Below are positions 33,031-40,166 of a stretch of DNA of 64,000 nucleotides, one piece after another; within the stretch, counting starts at the first letter, position 1, and each line of letters begins with the position of its first letter. The notes beneath the pieces were generated by a model. It was not told the origin of the DNA and made no database searches. It was given only the letters and a program-made list of their open reading frames with translations. The stretch comes from Antrihabitans spumae (lineage in GTDB: Bacteria > Actinomycetota > Actinomycetes > Mycobacteriales > Mycobacteriaceae), in contig NZ_JBIMSN010000126.1 in assembly GCF_043944905.1 (NCBI RefSeq), positions 1 to 64,000 of the forward strand, given 5' to 3'. A program made the position numbers and the translations under genes.

Positions 33031-33607
33031 TGCGCACCGGCTTGAACTTCACGCGACCAGAATTTGCCCACGTGTAGTTATGGAATCGGTGCTCGCCAAC
33101 ATGCTTGCGGCGCAGACTGCAATGCCAGTGCGAATACCCACTCGTCGGCGTGGCCTGGCATGTGAACGGAACCTTCTGCTCGACAACGGAAGTGAGAGCT
33201 TTGTAGTACAGCCAGCGCCGGAGCCCTAGCCATTCCGCCTTAACGAGGCCGTCCCACACGAACCACCGCAGGAAGAGGCGCTGCTCAGCCCGGCCATCGA
33301 GTCCCGACCGGCTGATTGAACCGTTATCGTTCGGGTGCGGCCAGTATCCGATGACTACCTCAAAGCCGTCGCTTTGCGAGTCGAAGATCTTCCACTCGCC
33401 GTCGTTCTTGGCGCGCACGTCGTCGTAGTTGTAGGTGGTGCGGATGCGCCCGTTCTCGTGCCGGAACCACATGTCGCGGGGTCGGGGAACTCCGCCGTAC
33501 GCCCCGCCGTCCTCGCGCCCAACGAGCGTCATCACACGATGACCCCATTCGTACCAGCGACGGTTCTGTCGGCGCATACGGCGAACGCGGTTCACGATGT
33601 CAGCCAT
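33023..33607 (-). CDS. Unknown 194-aa early protein
   Basis: The protein is basic and tryptophan-rich (RRQNRRWYEWGHRVM, LFLRWFVWDGLVKAEWLG, GYSHWHCSLRRKHVGEH). It has a possible zinc site made of one Cys pair and several His near the C-terminus. No family is recognised. ATG 33605-33607 overlaps the gene upstream by eight bases. Confidence 0.65.
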   Translation of the reverse strand: MADIVNRVRRMRRQNRRWYEWGHRVMTLVGREDGGAYGGVPRPRDMWFRHENGRIRTTYNYDDVRAKNDGEWKIFDSQSDGFEVVIGYWPHPNDNGSISRSGLDGRAEQRLFLRWFVWDGLVKAEWLGLRRWLYYKALTSVVEQKVPFTCQATPTSGYSHWHCSLRRKHVGEHRFHNYTWANSGRVKFKPVRNA

Positions 33608-33770
33608 GGTGCTCTGCCTTTCGTTGCTCGACTTCGACGGCGCGACCGCGAGCGAATCCCTTGTCGAAGACGCCGTAGACGTACGTGCGGATGGTGGGCC
33701 AGATGTCCTCGACTACCGCTATGTCAGTACCCCACTCTGCGATCTGCTCATCGGTGAGTCGGTCAGGCAT
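33600..33770 (-). CDS. Unknown 56-aa early protein
   Basis: ATG 33768-33770 starts a frame of 56 codons (MPDRLTDEQIAEWG...). It ends in a polar stretch and overlaps the next gene by eight bases and the previous one by eight bases, the same junction pattern as its neighbours. It looks soluble and acidic at the start. No motif recognised. Confidence 0.6.
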   Translation of the reverse strand: MPDRLTDEQIAEWGTDIAVVEDIWPTIRTYVYGVFDKGFARGRAVEVEQRKAEHHG

Positions 33771-33963
33771 TGCGTCCCTCCAGTGCGTCGACGAATTTGT
33801 GTCCCTTCGGGGTGATCTGCCCGTCTGGTGTGACCAGTCGACGAGTGCGGAGGTCCGCGTAGACCCTCCATGTGCACTCGGCGGTCAGATACGTTTCGGA
33901 CGCGACGAGCGCGGTCCGCGCATCAGGGTGAAGTTCCATTGCGCGCGTCAGGTAGTCAGCCAT
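33763..33963 (-). CDS. Small winged-helix-like protein
   Basis: ATG 33961-33963 gives 66 aa with a helical N-terminus and LVTPDGQITPKGHKFVDAL, a pattern like the wing of a small winged-helix domain. Function unknown. It shares eight-base overlaps with both neighbours. Confidence 0.6.
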   Translation of the reverse strand: MADYLTRAMELHPDARTALVASETYLTAECTWRVYADLRTRRLVTPDGQITPKGHKFVDALEGRNA

Positions 33964-34210
33964 TGGTGGCCTCACGGTGTGCGGTGACAGCAGCAGCCCA
34001 TGCGAGTAGGTCGTCGAGCGGAAAGGTCAGATACAGCACGCCGAGCTTGCCTAGGTCGAGCGGAATGTCCAGCCAGGCAAAGTTTTCCGCTGCGAGGATC
34101 TGCGCCCGCCTGCCGTCGGCTGTGACGTTCAGGTTGTCACCAACGATGGCTTTGTAGGTGATAGATGTTTCGATCAGTGACCCATCGGGGTTGATGTACG
34201 AGTCAGCCAC
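33956..34210 (-). CDS. Unknown 84-aa early protein
   Basis: GTG 34208-34210 follows GAGAGGA. The protein has an N-terminal strand-rich part (ITYKAIVGDNLNVTADGRRA) and a C-terminal helical stretch ending in AAAVTAHREATNG. No family recognised. Confidence 0.6.
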   Translation of the reverse strand: MADSYINPDGSLIETSITYKAIVGDNLNVTADGRRAQILAAENFAWLDIPLDLGKLGVLYLTFPLDDLLAWAAAVTAHREATNG

Positions 34211-34352
34211 GACGCCCGTCCTCTCGCTCTTCGCGGGCAATCTCGAACTTCGACGGCCGCTGATCCTCGGGATACGGGCCGGTGAAATACGCCGACGCCG
34301 AGCGGGATTCCTCACGGTCGTTGTGCGCGTAGCCGTTCATCCAGTTATCCAT
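34203..34352 (-). CDS. Unknown 49-aa early protein
   Basis: ATG 34350-34352 opens 49 codons (MDNWMNGYAHNDREESRSA, then FTGPYPEDQRPSKFEIAREE). It is polar and acidic and overlaps the next gene by eight bases. Only position and junctions support it. Confidence 0.5.
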   Translation of the reverse strand: MDNWMNGYAHNDREESRSASAYFTGPYPEDQRPSKFEIAREEREDGRRG

Positions 34353-34542
34353 CGGAGCCACCGAACTGAATCGATGCGCGCGCGGGGAGGCAGTCGATGT
34401 GGACCGAGTCGCCGCGTTGCAATGGCGTGATGGTTCGCCAGACGTGGATGTCGTCTTCGACTCCGGCGTAGGCGAGTTCGAGTGGAATCGGTTTGCCGTC
34501 GCGGATGATTCGAGCGTTCTGGGGTCGGGCGACGGTGACCAT
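34345..34542 (-). CDS. Unknown 65-aa early protein
   Basis: ATG 34540-34542 (TGATG overlap) gives 65 aa, with ARPQNARIIRDGKPIPLELA and a later strand-rich half. A small beta-barrel fold is possible. No family recognised. Confidence 0.6.
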   Translation of the reverse strand: MVTVARPQNARIIRDGKPIPLELAYAGVEDDIHVWRTITPLQRGDSVHIDCLPARASIQFGGSDG

Positions 34543-34874
34543 CACTCACCCGCCGAGAATGATGGGCCGTCCTTGAATGCGCCGAGTCCGCTGTCGTCGC
34601 CGGGCTGCTCGTCGCCCGACTCGTCATCTGGCACGAGGGCCAGCTGCCCGTTCGCGGCGTCATTGACGGCCTTGCTGATGCCCTCGACGACGCGGTCGAT
34701 CTTCATCGTGCAGGTTCTTCGCGTCCCCTCGTTCGCCATATCCTGTTCGGTGTGCGTCGTGCAGGTGGCCTTGATCGTGTAAGTCACTTGCTCGCCGATG
34801 TCGGGAATCTCGAAGTCCTCTGCCGAGAGTCCCGAGAAGCGAACGCGGGCTGTATCTATCAATGGTCGATCCAT
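34542..34874 (-). CDS. Unknown 110-aa early protein, possible DUF7171-type
   Basis: ATG 34872-34874 follows AGGAG. The protein has a strand-rich core (TARVRFSGLSAEDFEIPDIG, QVTYTIKATCTTHTEQD) and an acidic C-terminal tail (DDESGDEQPGDD). It resembles a small conserved actinophage protein (DUF7171) by memory only. Confidence 0.6.
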   Translation of the reverse strand: MDRPLIDTARVRFSGLSAEDFEIPDIGEQVTYTIKATCTTHTEQDMANEGTRRTCTMKIDRVVEGISKAVNDAANGQLALVPDDESGDEQPGDDSGLGAFKDGPSFSAGE

Positions 34875-34900
34875 AGCAATTCTCCTTAGTTTTGTTGGCG

Positions 34901-35404
34901 CTAAGCCGATTTGGTGAGCCAGTAGTTACGTCGATAGATCCGCGTGCACTCGCGACAGTGGCGGCGGCCGGACTTTCGAATCGTGTTGTCGGGTGTGTAC
35001 TCATGCCCACTCGGGCAGTGCGTGCGCCGCGCTGTGTGGTGCGTTCCGTGACGCACCTGATCCTTGACGTTGCTCGAATGCGTACCCCAGCGCAGATTGT
35101 CGAGCTGATTGTTCGCCGGGTTGCCGTCTTCGTGGCACCCCTCCATGCCCACGGGGCAAGGCCCGACGAATGCCGATAGGACGAGCGCGTGCACCTTCGA
35201 TGTGCGGTGAGTTCTATTACGCGCCAATCCAACTTGCATGTAACCCCTCGCGTTGGGGGTCTGCTTCAACGGTCGGGGTCGGACGCTAACGGCCACCTTC
35301 GCCGCGTGCGGGACTACTCGCGAGACGCTGCGCACGCGACCGTGATTCGATACCTCGTAGTAGCCATCCCACCCAATGACGGGCCGCCACTCCTCGGCAC
35401 TCAT
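34901..35404 (-). CDS. NUMOD4/HNH homing-type endonuclease
   Basis: The 167-aa protein starts EEWRPVIGWDGYYEVSNHGR, the NUMOD4 signature, followed by an HNH core (VHALVLSAFVGPCPVGMEG, CHEDGNPANNQLDNLRWG). The C-terminal part has a zinc knuckle (CPSGHEYTPDN ... CREC). Such genes are usually free-standing selfish nucleases. It is coupled to the recT gene by ATGA. Confidence 0.9.
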   Translation of the reverse strand: MSAEEWRPVIGWDGYYEVSNHGRVRSVSRVVPHAAKVAVSVRPRPLKQTPNARGYMQVGLARNRTHRTSKVHALVLSAFVGPCPVGMEGCHEDGNPANNQLDNLRWGTHSSNVKDQVRHGTHHTARRTHCPSGHEYTPDNTIRKSGRRHCRECTRIYRRNYWLTKSA

Positions 35405-36297
35405 GGCTGTTCAGTTTCGAGTTCGGCGAACAGGCGGTCGACCTCGTCGGCGTGAATGTCTTTGGACGTCGCCACTTCTCGTTCGAGGATGTTCGACAAC
35501 CACGCGAGCGCCTCGTCACGATTCGTCAGGCCGACATTGGAGAACATCGCGTGCAACTTGGTCAGCTGCGCGGGTGAGATGAGCGTCGGCCCGGCGTCCG
35601 CTGCGGCGGCTTCGGCGACGGACTCGTCATCTTTGACGCCGAGTGCATCGCGCAGTCCCGCTGCACCCGTCCGCACCCGCTCGCTGCGAACCTTCACGGG
35701 TGGCGCTTCGAGTTCGAGGTCTTCGCGACTGAAGGCCATGCCGAGCAGGACGTCGGGTGCCATCGTTCGGCACACTTCGGACTGGCACTTCGCCCGCAGC
35801 ATTTCGGTTGGAATCGAGGCGTACAGCTTGTTACTCAGGAATCCGGCCACCTTCGCCCGTTCGATCGTCCACGTCGAGACGAACTCGGCGCCCGTATCGC
35901 GACGCACGCCGCGCCAGGTGACCGAGGTGGGTGTTGCCTCGACCTCTTCGACACGATGCCCAGCGACGAGCACCTGCGCCACCATCGTGCGGCTGTAGAC
36001 CGCGGGCTTGCCGCGAACGATGAAGATGTTTTGTAGCGATTGCACCGCCGACAGTCCGAGTTCTGCGCCGTAAAGGATTGCGGCGGCGGCATTGTCGGCC
36101 GCTTGCGGGTTCTCCTTCTTGTTCTCGGGATACTGCTGGTAAATCTCGGGCACCATCGCGGTGCCGGCGAGAGCGTTGCCGATCTTGCGGGCCGCGCCCA
36201 TCGCATCGGCTTGGCGCATGAGCCTGCCGATCGCGTCGTCGGACGGCTCAGGTAGTGCGATGTTGGTCGAATCCTGTACGGCGAGTTCGGTAGTCAT
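35401..36297 (-). CDS. recT: RecT-like single-strand annealing protein
   Basis: The 298-aa protein matches RecT-family patterns: a helical N-terminus, then AAAILYGAELGLSAVQSLQN, IFIVRGKPAVYSRTMVAQVL, and TEMLRAKCQSEVCRTMAPDV. It anneals homologous single strands after processing by the upstream nuclease. It overlaps that gene by ATGA, forming a RecE/RecT-type pair. Confidence 0.9.
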   Translation of the reverse strand: MTTELAVQDSTNIALPEPSDDAIGRLMRQADAMGAARKIGNALAGTAMVPEIYQQYPENKKENPQAADNAAAAILYGAELGLSAVQSLQNIFIVRGKPAVYSRTMVAQVLVAGHRVEEVEATPTSVTWRGVRRDTGAEFVSTWTIERAKVAGFLSNKLYASIPTEMLRAKCQSEVCRTMAPDVLLGMAFSREDLELEAPPVKVRSERVRTGAAGLRDALGVKDDESVAEAAAADAGPTLISPAQLTKLHAMFSNVGLTNRDEALAWLSNILEREVATSKDIHADEVDRLFAELETEQP

Positions 36298-37178
36298 GCG
36301 ATTAGCTCCCTGAGTTGATCGGTGGGTGTCTTCTTGTTGGCGTAGAGAGAGATCGATCCCTTGCCGTTGTTCTGTCGGCGGGCGACCTTGAGATCGCCGG
36401 TCAATCCGTTGCGGGCGTTGCCCATCGCGTCGAGGATGCGGGTCTTCAGTCCGCGGTATTCGGCTTCGAGGGCGCGGTACTCACGGTCGGCATCGAGAAA
36501 GTCGGCGGCGAGCTGCGGGTCGATCTCGGCGTCGCGGTCCTCGAGGTTGGGGTTCAACTGCCGAACGCATTCGTACGTCGGCACCGAGTCGTCAAGGTCG
36601 GGCGGCTCGTCGGCAAGTAGCGAGGCGTGAAACGTCCGGCACTTCTCTTCGATCAGCATGGCGAGATCAGGCTCGTAGCCGACGACGTACGTGCGGTGCT
36701 TGAAGTACGGCCCCATCGCGAGCAGGTGCGCGGCGTAGTCGGTGTACTCGGTGACGTGCATCTGCCACTGCAACTGTGCGAAGTAGTCGGCGGGGACATC
36801 GCCTGTGAAGTCGTCTCCCCACATCTCCATGTCATCGAGCGTTCGGGCCGACTTGAACTCGACGACTCGGCGCAGCGCACCGCGACGAGCCCGACCGTCG
36901 ATCGTTGCGAGAGTGGGGAATCCGAACGAGTCGTTCCGGATCTGCACCTCGCCACGCGAGAGTTGCCACGTCGGATTCTGGATCCGCCACAACTCTGCGA
37001 GCATCTGCTCGGCGGCGTGTCCGACGTCGAACCGATCGGCGGGCGGCTCCGGCGGGACGAGTCCCTTCATCCGATGCCAGAGGCGGTAGGGCGATTCCCA
37101 TCGGCTCACGCCGAGGATCGCGGCGACCTTCGACGGCGTGATGATCTGTAGCCACTCGGGCGAACCTGGCTCGATCAT
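36294..37178 (-). CDS. YqaJ/RecE-like recombination exonuclease
   Basis: The 294-aa protein has the YqaJ recombinase layout: SKVAAILGVSRWESPYRLW, VGHAAEQMLAELW, a catalytic region with FPTLATIDGRARR and VVEFKSAR, and DYFAQLQWQMHVT. It would generate single-stranded tails for the RecT protein. Together they give phage-encoded homologous recombination. Confidence 0.9.
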   Translation of the reverse strand: MIEPGSPEWLQIITPSKVAAILGVSRWESPYRLWHRMKGLVPPEPPADRFDVGHAAEQMLAELWRIQNPTWQLSRGEVQIRNDSFGFPTLATIDGRARRGALRRVVEFKSARTLDDMEMWGDDFTGDVPADYFAQLQWQMHVTEYTDYAAHLLAMGPYFKHRTYVVGYEPDLAMLIEEKCRTFHASLLADEPPDLDDSVPTYECVRQLNPNLEDRDAEIDPQLAADFLDADREYRALEAEYRGLKTRILDAMGNARNGLTGDLKVARRQNNGKGSISLYANKKTPTDQLRELIA

Positions 37179-37594
37179 GCCGACCGCCTCGGCATACTCA
37201 GCGACTCGATGCGATCACCGCGCGCGACGGTCGTCTCGTCCTCGATGTTGACCCATGCGCCGAGCGCCATCATTACCTGCGCCATCCGCGCGGGCCTCAG
37301 CTCGCACTGTGTGGTGATCCAACGATGCAACTCGGACGGGTCCATTTCGCGCACTGCGACGGTTACCGCATTCGCCGCTTCGCCGACTGCATCGGCGTCG
37401 TCGAGCACAGTGCAGGCGTCGCTGACGAGGTGATCAATCTGCAGGCCGCGCTTGCGCATTCGTTGCAGTCGACGTTCGACTGATTTCACTTGAATCCCGA
37501 GGACTGTGGCGATCTCGTCCAGGGTGTATCCGCATGCGCGGAAATGGCGGAACTCGGTGAGGAACGTGTCGTCGGGCATGTACGACCGGCTCAC
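37175..37594 (-). CDS. HTH DNA-binding protein
   Basis: GTG 37592-37594 gives 139 aa. The N-terminal DEIATVLGIQVKSVERRLQR is a clear helix-turn-helix of the sigma-70 region 4 or LuxR type. The C-terminal half is helical and probably mediates oligomerisation. It is coupled to the WhiB-like gene by GTGA, which suggests a regulatory pair. Confidence 0.78.
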   Translation of the reverse strand: MSRSYMPDDTFLTEFRHFRACGYTLDEIATVLGIQVKSVERRLQRMRKRGLQIDHLVSDACTVLDDADAVGEAANAVTVAVREMDPSELHRWITTQCELRPARMAQVMMALGAWVNIEDETTVARGDRIESLSMPRRSA

Positions 37595-37821
37595 GGCTTC
37601 ACGCCCGATGCGATGGCGGCGAGGTGGGTGCGGCGAGCGGCAGCGGTCAACTGCCGCAGCGCGAGTCCTGCTGAAATACCGTCGTTCTCACCGCGATCGA
37701 GCGCGTTCCGCTTGCAGACTGCGACAGCTTCGCGCGCCTTGTTCTTCTCGCCTGGTAGCGGATAGAACAGTTCGGGATCGTGGTCTTTGCACAACGCGCG
37801 TTCGAGCCATTCGGTTTTCAT
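37591..37821 (-). CDS. WhiB-like protein lacking half of its iron-sulfur ligands
   Basis: The 76-aa protein has the WhiB opening (W-L-E-R-A-L-C, then DPELFYPLPGEKNKAREAVAVC), with Cys11 and Cys36. The usual second pair (CxxC of the cluster) is missing: the chain continues KRNALDRGENDGISAGLALRQ, where family members have CPVR-x-x-C and GVWGG. It can hold at most two ligands. WhiB-like phage proteins (WhiBTM4 type) down-regulate host WhiB2. This one may be a cluster-less variant. Confidence 0.7.
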   Translation of the reverse strand: MKTEWLERALCKDHDPELFYPLPGEKNKAREAVAVCKRNALDRGENDGISAGLALRQLTAAARRTHLAAIASGVKP

Positions 37822-38285
37822 CGGTCGCCCCTCGCTCGTTCGCGTGACCGTTCCTCGGCTTGCTCCTGCGCGAAGTCGAGGGCGAGTTCATCCGCCAGAC
37901 ACTCGGCGCAGAGTTTCGCGTCTGCCTCGACTTCGGCCGTGAGAGTCGCGAAGCAGTTGTCACAGGAGTCGACGGGCCGGACATGCTCGGCAACGAATGC
38001 CATGCAGCGGCAAGCGTTTTTGTGCCCAGTCGAGAACGTCGTCGAGGCGCGCAAGCCCTCGACGATCGCGGCGTGTCCAGCTTCGGCTTGCTCTTGCGTC
38101 GAGTACCGATCGAGCCACATATCGAACTCGTGATCGGGTGCATCGACGAACAGCATCGTCTCGAAGATCAGCGGTGGAAGACCTGGAATGAACTGGTGGT
38201 TGAACGGGAGGAAAACGGTGGATACCTCGACGGATAACCCGTCGATGTCGACTCGATCCGAGCCGATACGCCGGTAGAGATTCAT
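37818..38285 (-). CDS. Unknown 155-aa early protein with zinc ribbon
   Basis: ATG 38283-38285 (GGGG, six bases upstream) gives a protein with a strand-rich N-terminal half (ISTEVSTVF-like, PPLIFETMLFVDAP) and a C-terminal C-x-C ... C-x-x-C ... C-x-x-C region (CRCMAFV, DSCDNCFATL, CAECL). It is coupled to the WhiB-like gene by ATGA. Function unknown. Confidence 0.6.
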   Translation of the reverse strand: MNLYRRIGSDRVDIDGLSVEVSTVFLPFNHQFIPGLPPLIFETMLFVDAPDHEFDMWLDRYSTQEQAEAGHAAIVEGLRASTTFSTGHKNACRCMAFVAEHVRPVDSCDNCFATLTAEVEADAKLCAECLADELALDFAQEQAEERSRERARGDR

Positions 38286-38368
38286 CGCTGACCCCATTTC
38301 GACGGCATGATGCCGTACAGAAGCGCGCCGACTGCGGCGAGTTGAATTAGGTGCCCGAGGATGACCAT
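38282..38368 (-). CDS. 28-aa membrane micropeptide
   Basis: ATG 38366-38368 (TGATG with the upstream gene) starts a 28-codon frame (MVILGHLIQLAAVGALLYGI then a basic tail) ending by ATGA into the next gene. It has a single hydrophobic segment and a basic C-terminus. Tight coupling at both ends argues for translation. Confidence 0.6.
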   Translation of the reverse strand: MVILGHLIQLAAVGALLYGIMPSKWGQR

Positions 38369-38841
38369 CACTTGCCCTCGACAATCGCCATGATGTCGCG
38401 AGCCATCTGGAACGAATCGGGTGTGAAAGCCCTTGTCTTGATGTCGAGTACCGGCTGCAGCAGTAGGCGAATCTCGTCGAGCTTGAAGAACGCAGCATTT
38501 ATCTGAGCTTGGGACCGGGGGTGACGGCTGGTGATGGCACCACTAGGGGGATTCCCGTCACCCCCGGAGCTTGGCGCACTGCCGGACGCGGCCGAGTGGA
38601 AGGCAGTCGCGTCCGGCGATGCGATCCCCACGTCATGCGCGGGGACGAGTTGGGCGAGAACCTCGCCGAGTTTGGAATGCAACACTGTCGCGTGCTCGAT
38701 CGACAGGTAGAGCTTTGACGATCGGCCCGAGACGGGATCTTTGAGGTAGACGTTGATCGGCTCGTCGTCGTCGCGCCAATCCTCACGATCGACGTCTACG
38801 TGGACTTGACCGAACTGCGACACCAGCGATAGGAAGCTCAT
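38368..38841 (-). CDS. Unknown 157-aa early protein with duplicated peptide
   Basis: The protein begins SFLSLVSQFGQVHVDVDRED and has a middle segment (GIASPDATAFHSAASGSAP, about residues 72-90) whose DNA recurs 1.27 kb away at 39840-39898. The C-terminal third is helical. ATG 38839-38841 overlaps the repeat-rich gene by ATGA. No family recognised. Confidence 0.65.
   Translation of the reverse strand: MSFLSLVSQFGQVHVDVDREDWRDDDEPINVYLKDPVSGRSSKLYLSIEHATVLHSKLGEVLAQLVPAHDVGIASPDATAFHSAASGSAPSSGGDGNPPSGAITSRHPRSQAQINAAFFKLDEIRLLLQPVLDIKTRAFTPDSFQMARDIMAIVEGK
38571..38629. repeat. 59-bp duplication, copy A (inside a gene)
   Basis: This segment is 57/59 identical to 39840-39898 in direct orientation. 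It contains the inverted repeat GCCGGACGCG ... CGCGTCCGGC, able to form a 10-bp stem. Both copies are read in the same frame on the minus strand (GIASPDATAFHSAASGSAP). Confidence 0.85.
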
Positions 38842-39614
38842 GCCGTCACCCCGCTCAGTGGCGCGTCGTCAGCGTGCAGCGGGCCGATCGCTTTCCGCCA
38901 CGGCCCGGTCAGGATGTCGTAGTGCTCCTGGGTGAAACCGTTTTTGCTGATGAGATCGCGGACAGATAGTGCCCGAGCAGCGTCCCGAGCAGCGTCCCGA
39001 GCAGCGCCCAGAGCAGCGTCAGTGCCCCAAGCAGCGCCCAGAGCAGCGTCAGTGCCCCAAGCAGCGCCCAGAGCAGCTGCTCGAGCAGAGCCCCAGGCAG
39101 CATCGTCTCGAGCAGAGCCCCGAGCAGCGTCTCGAGCAGCGTCTCGAGCAGAGCCCCAGGCAGCATCGTCTCGAGCAGAGCCCCAAGCAGCGCCCAGAGC
39201 AGCTGCTCGAGCAGAGCCCCAGGCAGCATCGTCTCGAGCAGAGCCCAACCTCTCTATCTGCGCAGGTGTTGCGCCCGCGATTGCGCGGACCTGATCGACA
39301 ATCTCCCGCCACTGCGGGCCGAACGTCAGCGCCAAATCATCGTCGGATATCTCAGTCTCCGCGAGATAGCCGATCACCTCGCCCGCCGTGCGACCGCCCT
39401 TGTCGTTCCATCCCTCGGCGCGGCCACGGCGACGCAGCACCGCACGAGCTAGGTAGCCGTCACCGGGAACCGGGGAGCACAACCGCAGAGCGCCCGTCAG
39501 GCACACCCTTCCGTCTGCTTCGACCTCAGTGCCTTGCGTCCACCCATGCTCGGCGATGTACAGGGCGGCGCTCTTGGGCAGTTTGTACAGAGGGTCGAGA
39601 GAGGTGGCGCTCAT
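38838..39614 (-). CDS. DUF6197-like protein with Ala/Arg tandem repeats
   Basis: The 258-aa protein starts with a conserved part (ALYIAEHGWTQG, GRVCLTGALRLC). It then carries a block of about 90 residues (AWGSARDDAAWGSARAAALG units) before a normal C-terminus (RDLISKNGFTQEHYDILTG). The N-terminal pattern resembles DUF6197 proteins of actinobacteria and phages, known to me from memory. ATG 39612-39614 is coupled to the upstream gene. Confidence 0.7.
   Translation of the reverse strand: MSATSLDPLYKLPKSAALYIAEHGWTQGTEVEADGRVCLTGALRLCSPVPGDGYLARAVLRRRGRAEGWNDKGGRTAGEVIGYLAETEISDDDLALTFGPQWREIVDQVRAIAGATPAQIERLGSARDDAAWGSARAAALGAAWGSARDDAAWGSARDAARDAARGSARDDAAWGSARAAALGAAWGTDAALGAAWGTDAALGAARDAARDAARALSVRDLISKNGFTQEHYDILTGPWRKAIGPLHADDAPLSGVTA
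38980..39246. repeat. In-frame tandem repeat array (12-bp and about 57-bp units)
   Basis: Short units such as GCAGCGTCCCGA (12 bp) and longer units of about 57 bp, each including GAGCAGCTGCTCGAGCAGAG, are repeated in tandem. All unit lengths are multiples of three, so the array lengthens the protein without breaking frame. It is not a CRISPR: units vary and there are no unique spacers. Confidence 0.85.
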
Positions 39615-39766
39615 GCCGTCACCCCGCTCGGACGGCCCCAGATTGCGCGCTCGTCGACGATGGTCTGTACCTGCGCCTCTGTGAGCATCTGGTCGGCGAC
39701 GATCTGCGCGAGCGTTCGGCGACCTTCTGCGGGGCGATGGCGAGCGGTATTCTTACGTTGTCTCAC
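39611..39766 (-). CDS. Unknown 51-aa early protein
   Basis: GTG 39764-39766 follows GAGAGGA. The product (MRQRKNTARHRPAEGRRTLA then QIVADQMLTEAQVQTIVDER) is basic at the N-terminus and helical. It may be a small DNA-binding or anti-repressor protein. It overlaps the next gene by ATGA. Confidence 0.6.
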   Translation of the reverse strand: MRQRKNTARHRPAEGRRTLAQIVADQMLTEAQVQTIVDERAIWGRPSGVTA

Positions 39767-39790
39767 TGTGATGTCCTCTCGGTGGGATCG

Positions 39791-39829
39791 ACGGGTCGCG
39801 GAGGGAAGCCGCGGCCCGTTTTTGTTTTT
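39791..39829 (+). terminator. Rightward intrinsic terminator antisense to the early operon
   Basis: The 11-bp stem has one mismatch (ACGGGTCGCGG with CCGCGGCCCGT) and is followed by TTTTTGTTTTT, so it works on the plus strand. The surrounding genes run leftward, so it would stop antisense transcripts moving toward the immunity region. Confidence 0.75.
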
Positions 39830-39927
39830 CAGGGCTTGGTTGGCGCACTGCCGGACGCGGCAGAGTGGAAGGCCGTCGCGTCCGGCGATGCGATCCCCGC
39901 GACCGGCGCAGGGACGTTCGGGGTCAT
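39829..39927 (-). CDS. 32-aa micropeptide with duplicated module
   Basis: ATG 39925-39927 overlaps the excisionase stop by ATGA and opens 32 codons (MTPNVPAPVAGIASPDATAF then HSAASGSAPTKP). Nineteen residues are shared with the middle of the 157-aa protein at 38368-38841. The coupling supports translation. A role is unknown. Confidence 0.45.
   Translation of the reverse strand: MTPNVPAPVAGIASPDATAFHSAASGSAPTKP
39840..39898. repeat. 59-bp duplication, copy B (in a micropeptide gene)
   Basis: This is the second copy of the segment at 38571-38629, with the same inverted repeat and only two base differences. It forms most of the 32-codon frame downstream of the excisionase candidate. Confidence 0.85.
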
Positions 39928-40166
39928 GCCGACCGCTGTAAGTGGCGCGGTCGTTTGGTTGTCGCGGGGCTGCCGAGCCACTCGTCAATGGCGTCGCGGT
40001 GAATGCGCCACTTGCCGCGACGGCCTGCATGCTGACCGGCTTGGTTTGCCTTCAACTCCCCCGTGCGGCATGCCTCATAGACGAGCCCGTGACCGCACCG
40101 CGCGTACTGCGCGGCCTCTGGAACGGTCATCCACGGCGACTGCACCGCACCCGTCTCGGCGATCAT
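39924..40166 (-). CDS. Excisionase/MerR-type HTH protein
   Basis: The 80-aa protein shows WMTVPEAAQYARCGHGLVYE and later KANQAGQHAGRRGKWRIHRD-AIDEWL, the helix-turn-helix-17 pattern of excisionases and small MerR-like regulators. It lies in the first positions of the leftward early operon, where phage Xis proteins are common. It may direct excision with the integrase and could also act as a regulator. Confidence 0.75.
   Translation of the reverse strand: MIAETGAVQSPWMTVPEAAQYARCGHGLVYEACRTGELKANQAGQHAGRRGKWRIHRDAIDEWLGSPATTKRPRHLQRSA

Noticed and set aside
38980..39246. CRISPR-like repeat array
   Set aside because: Units are variable, adjoining, in frame with a protein and without unique spacers. 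No cas genes are present.
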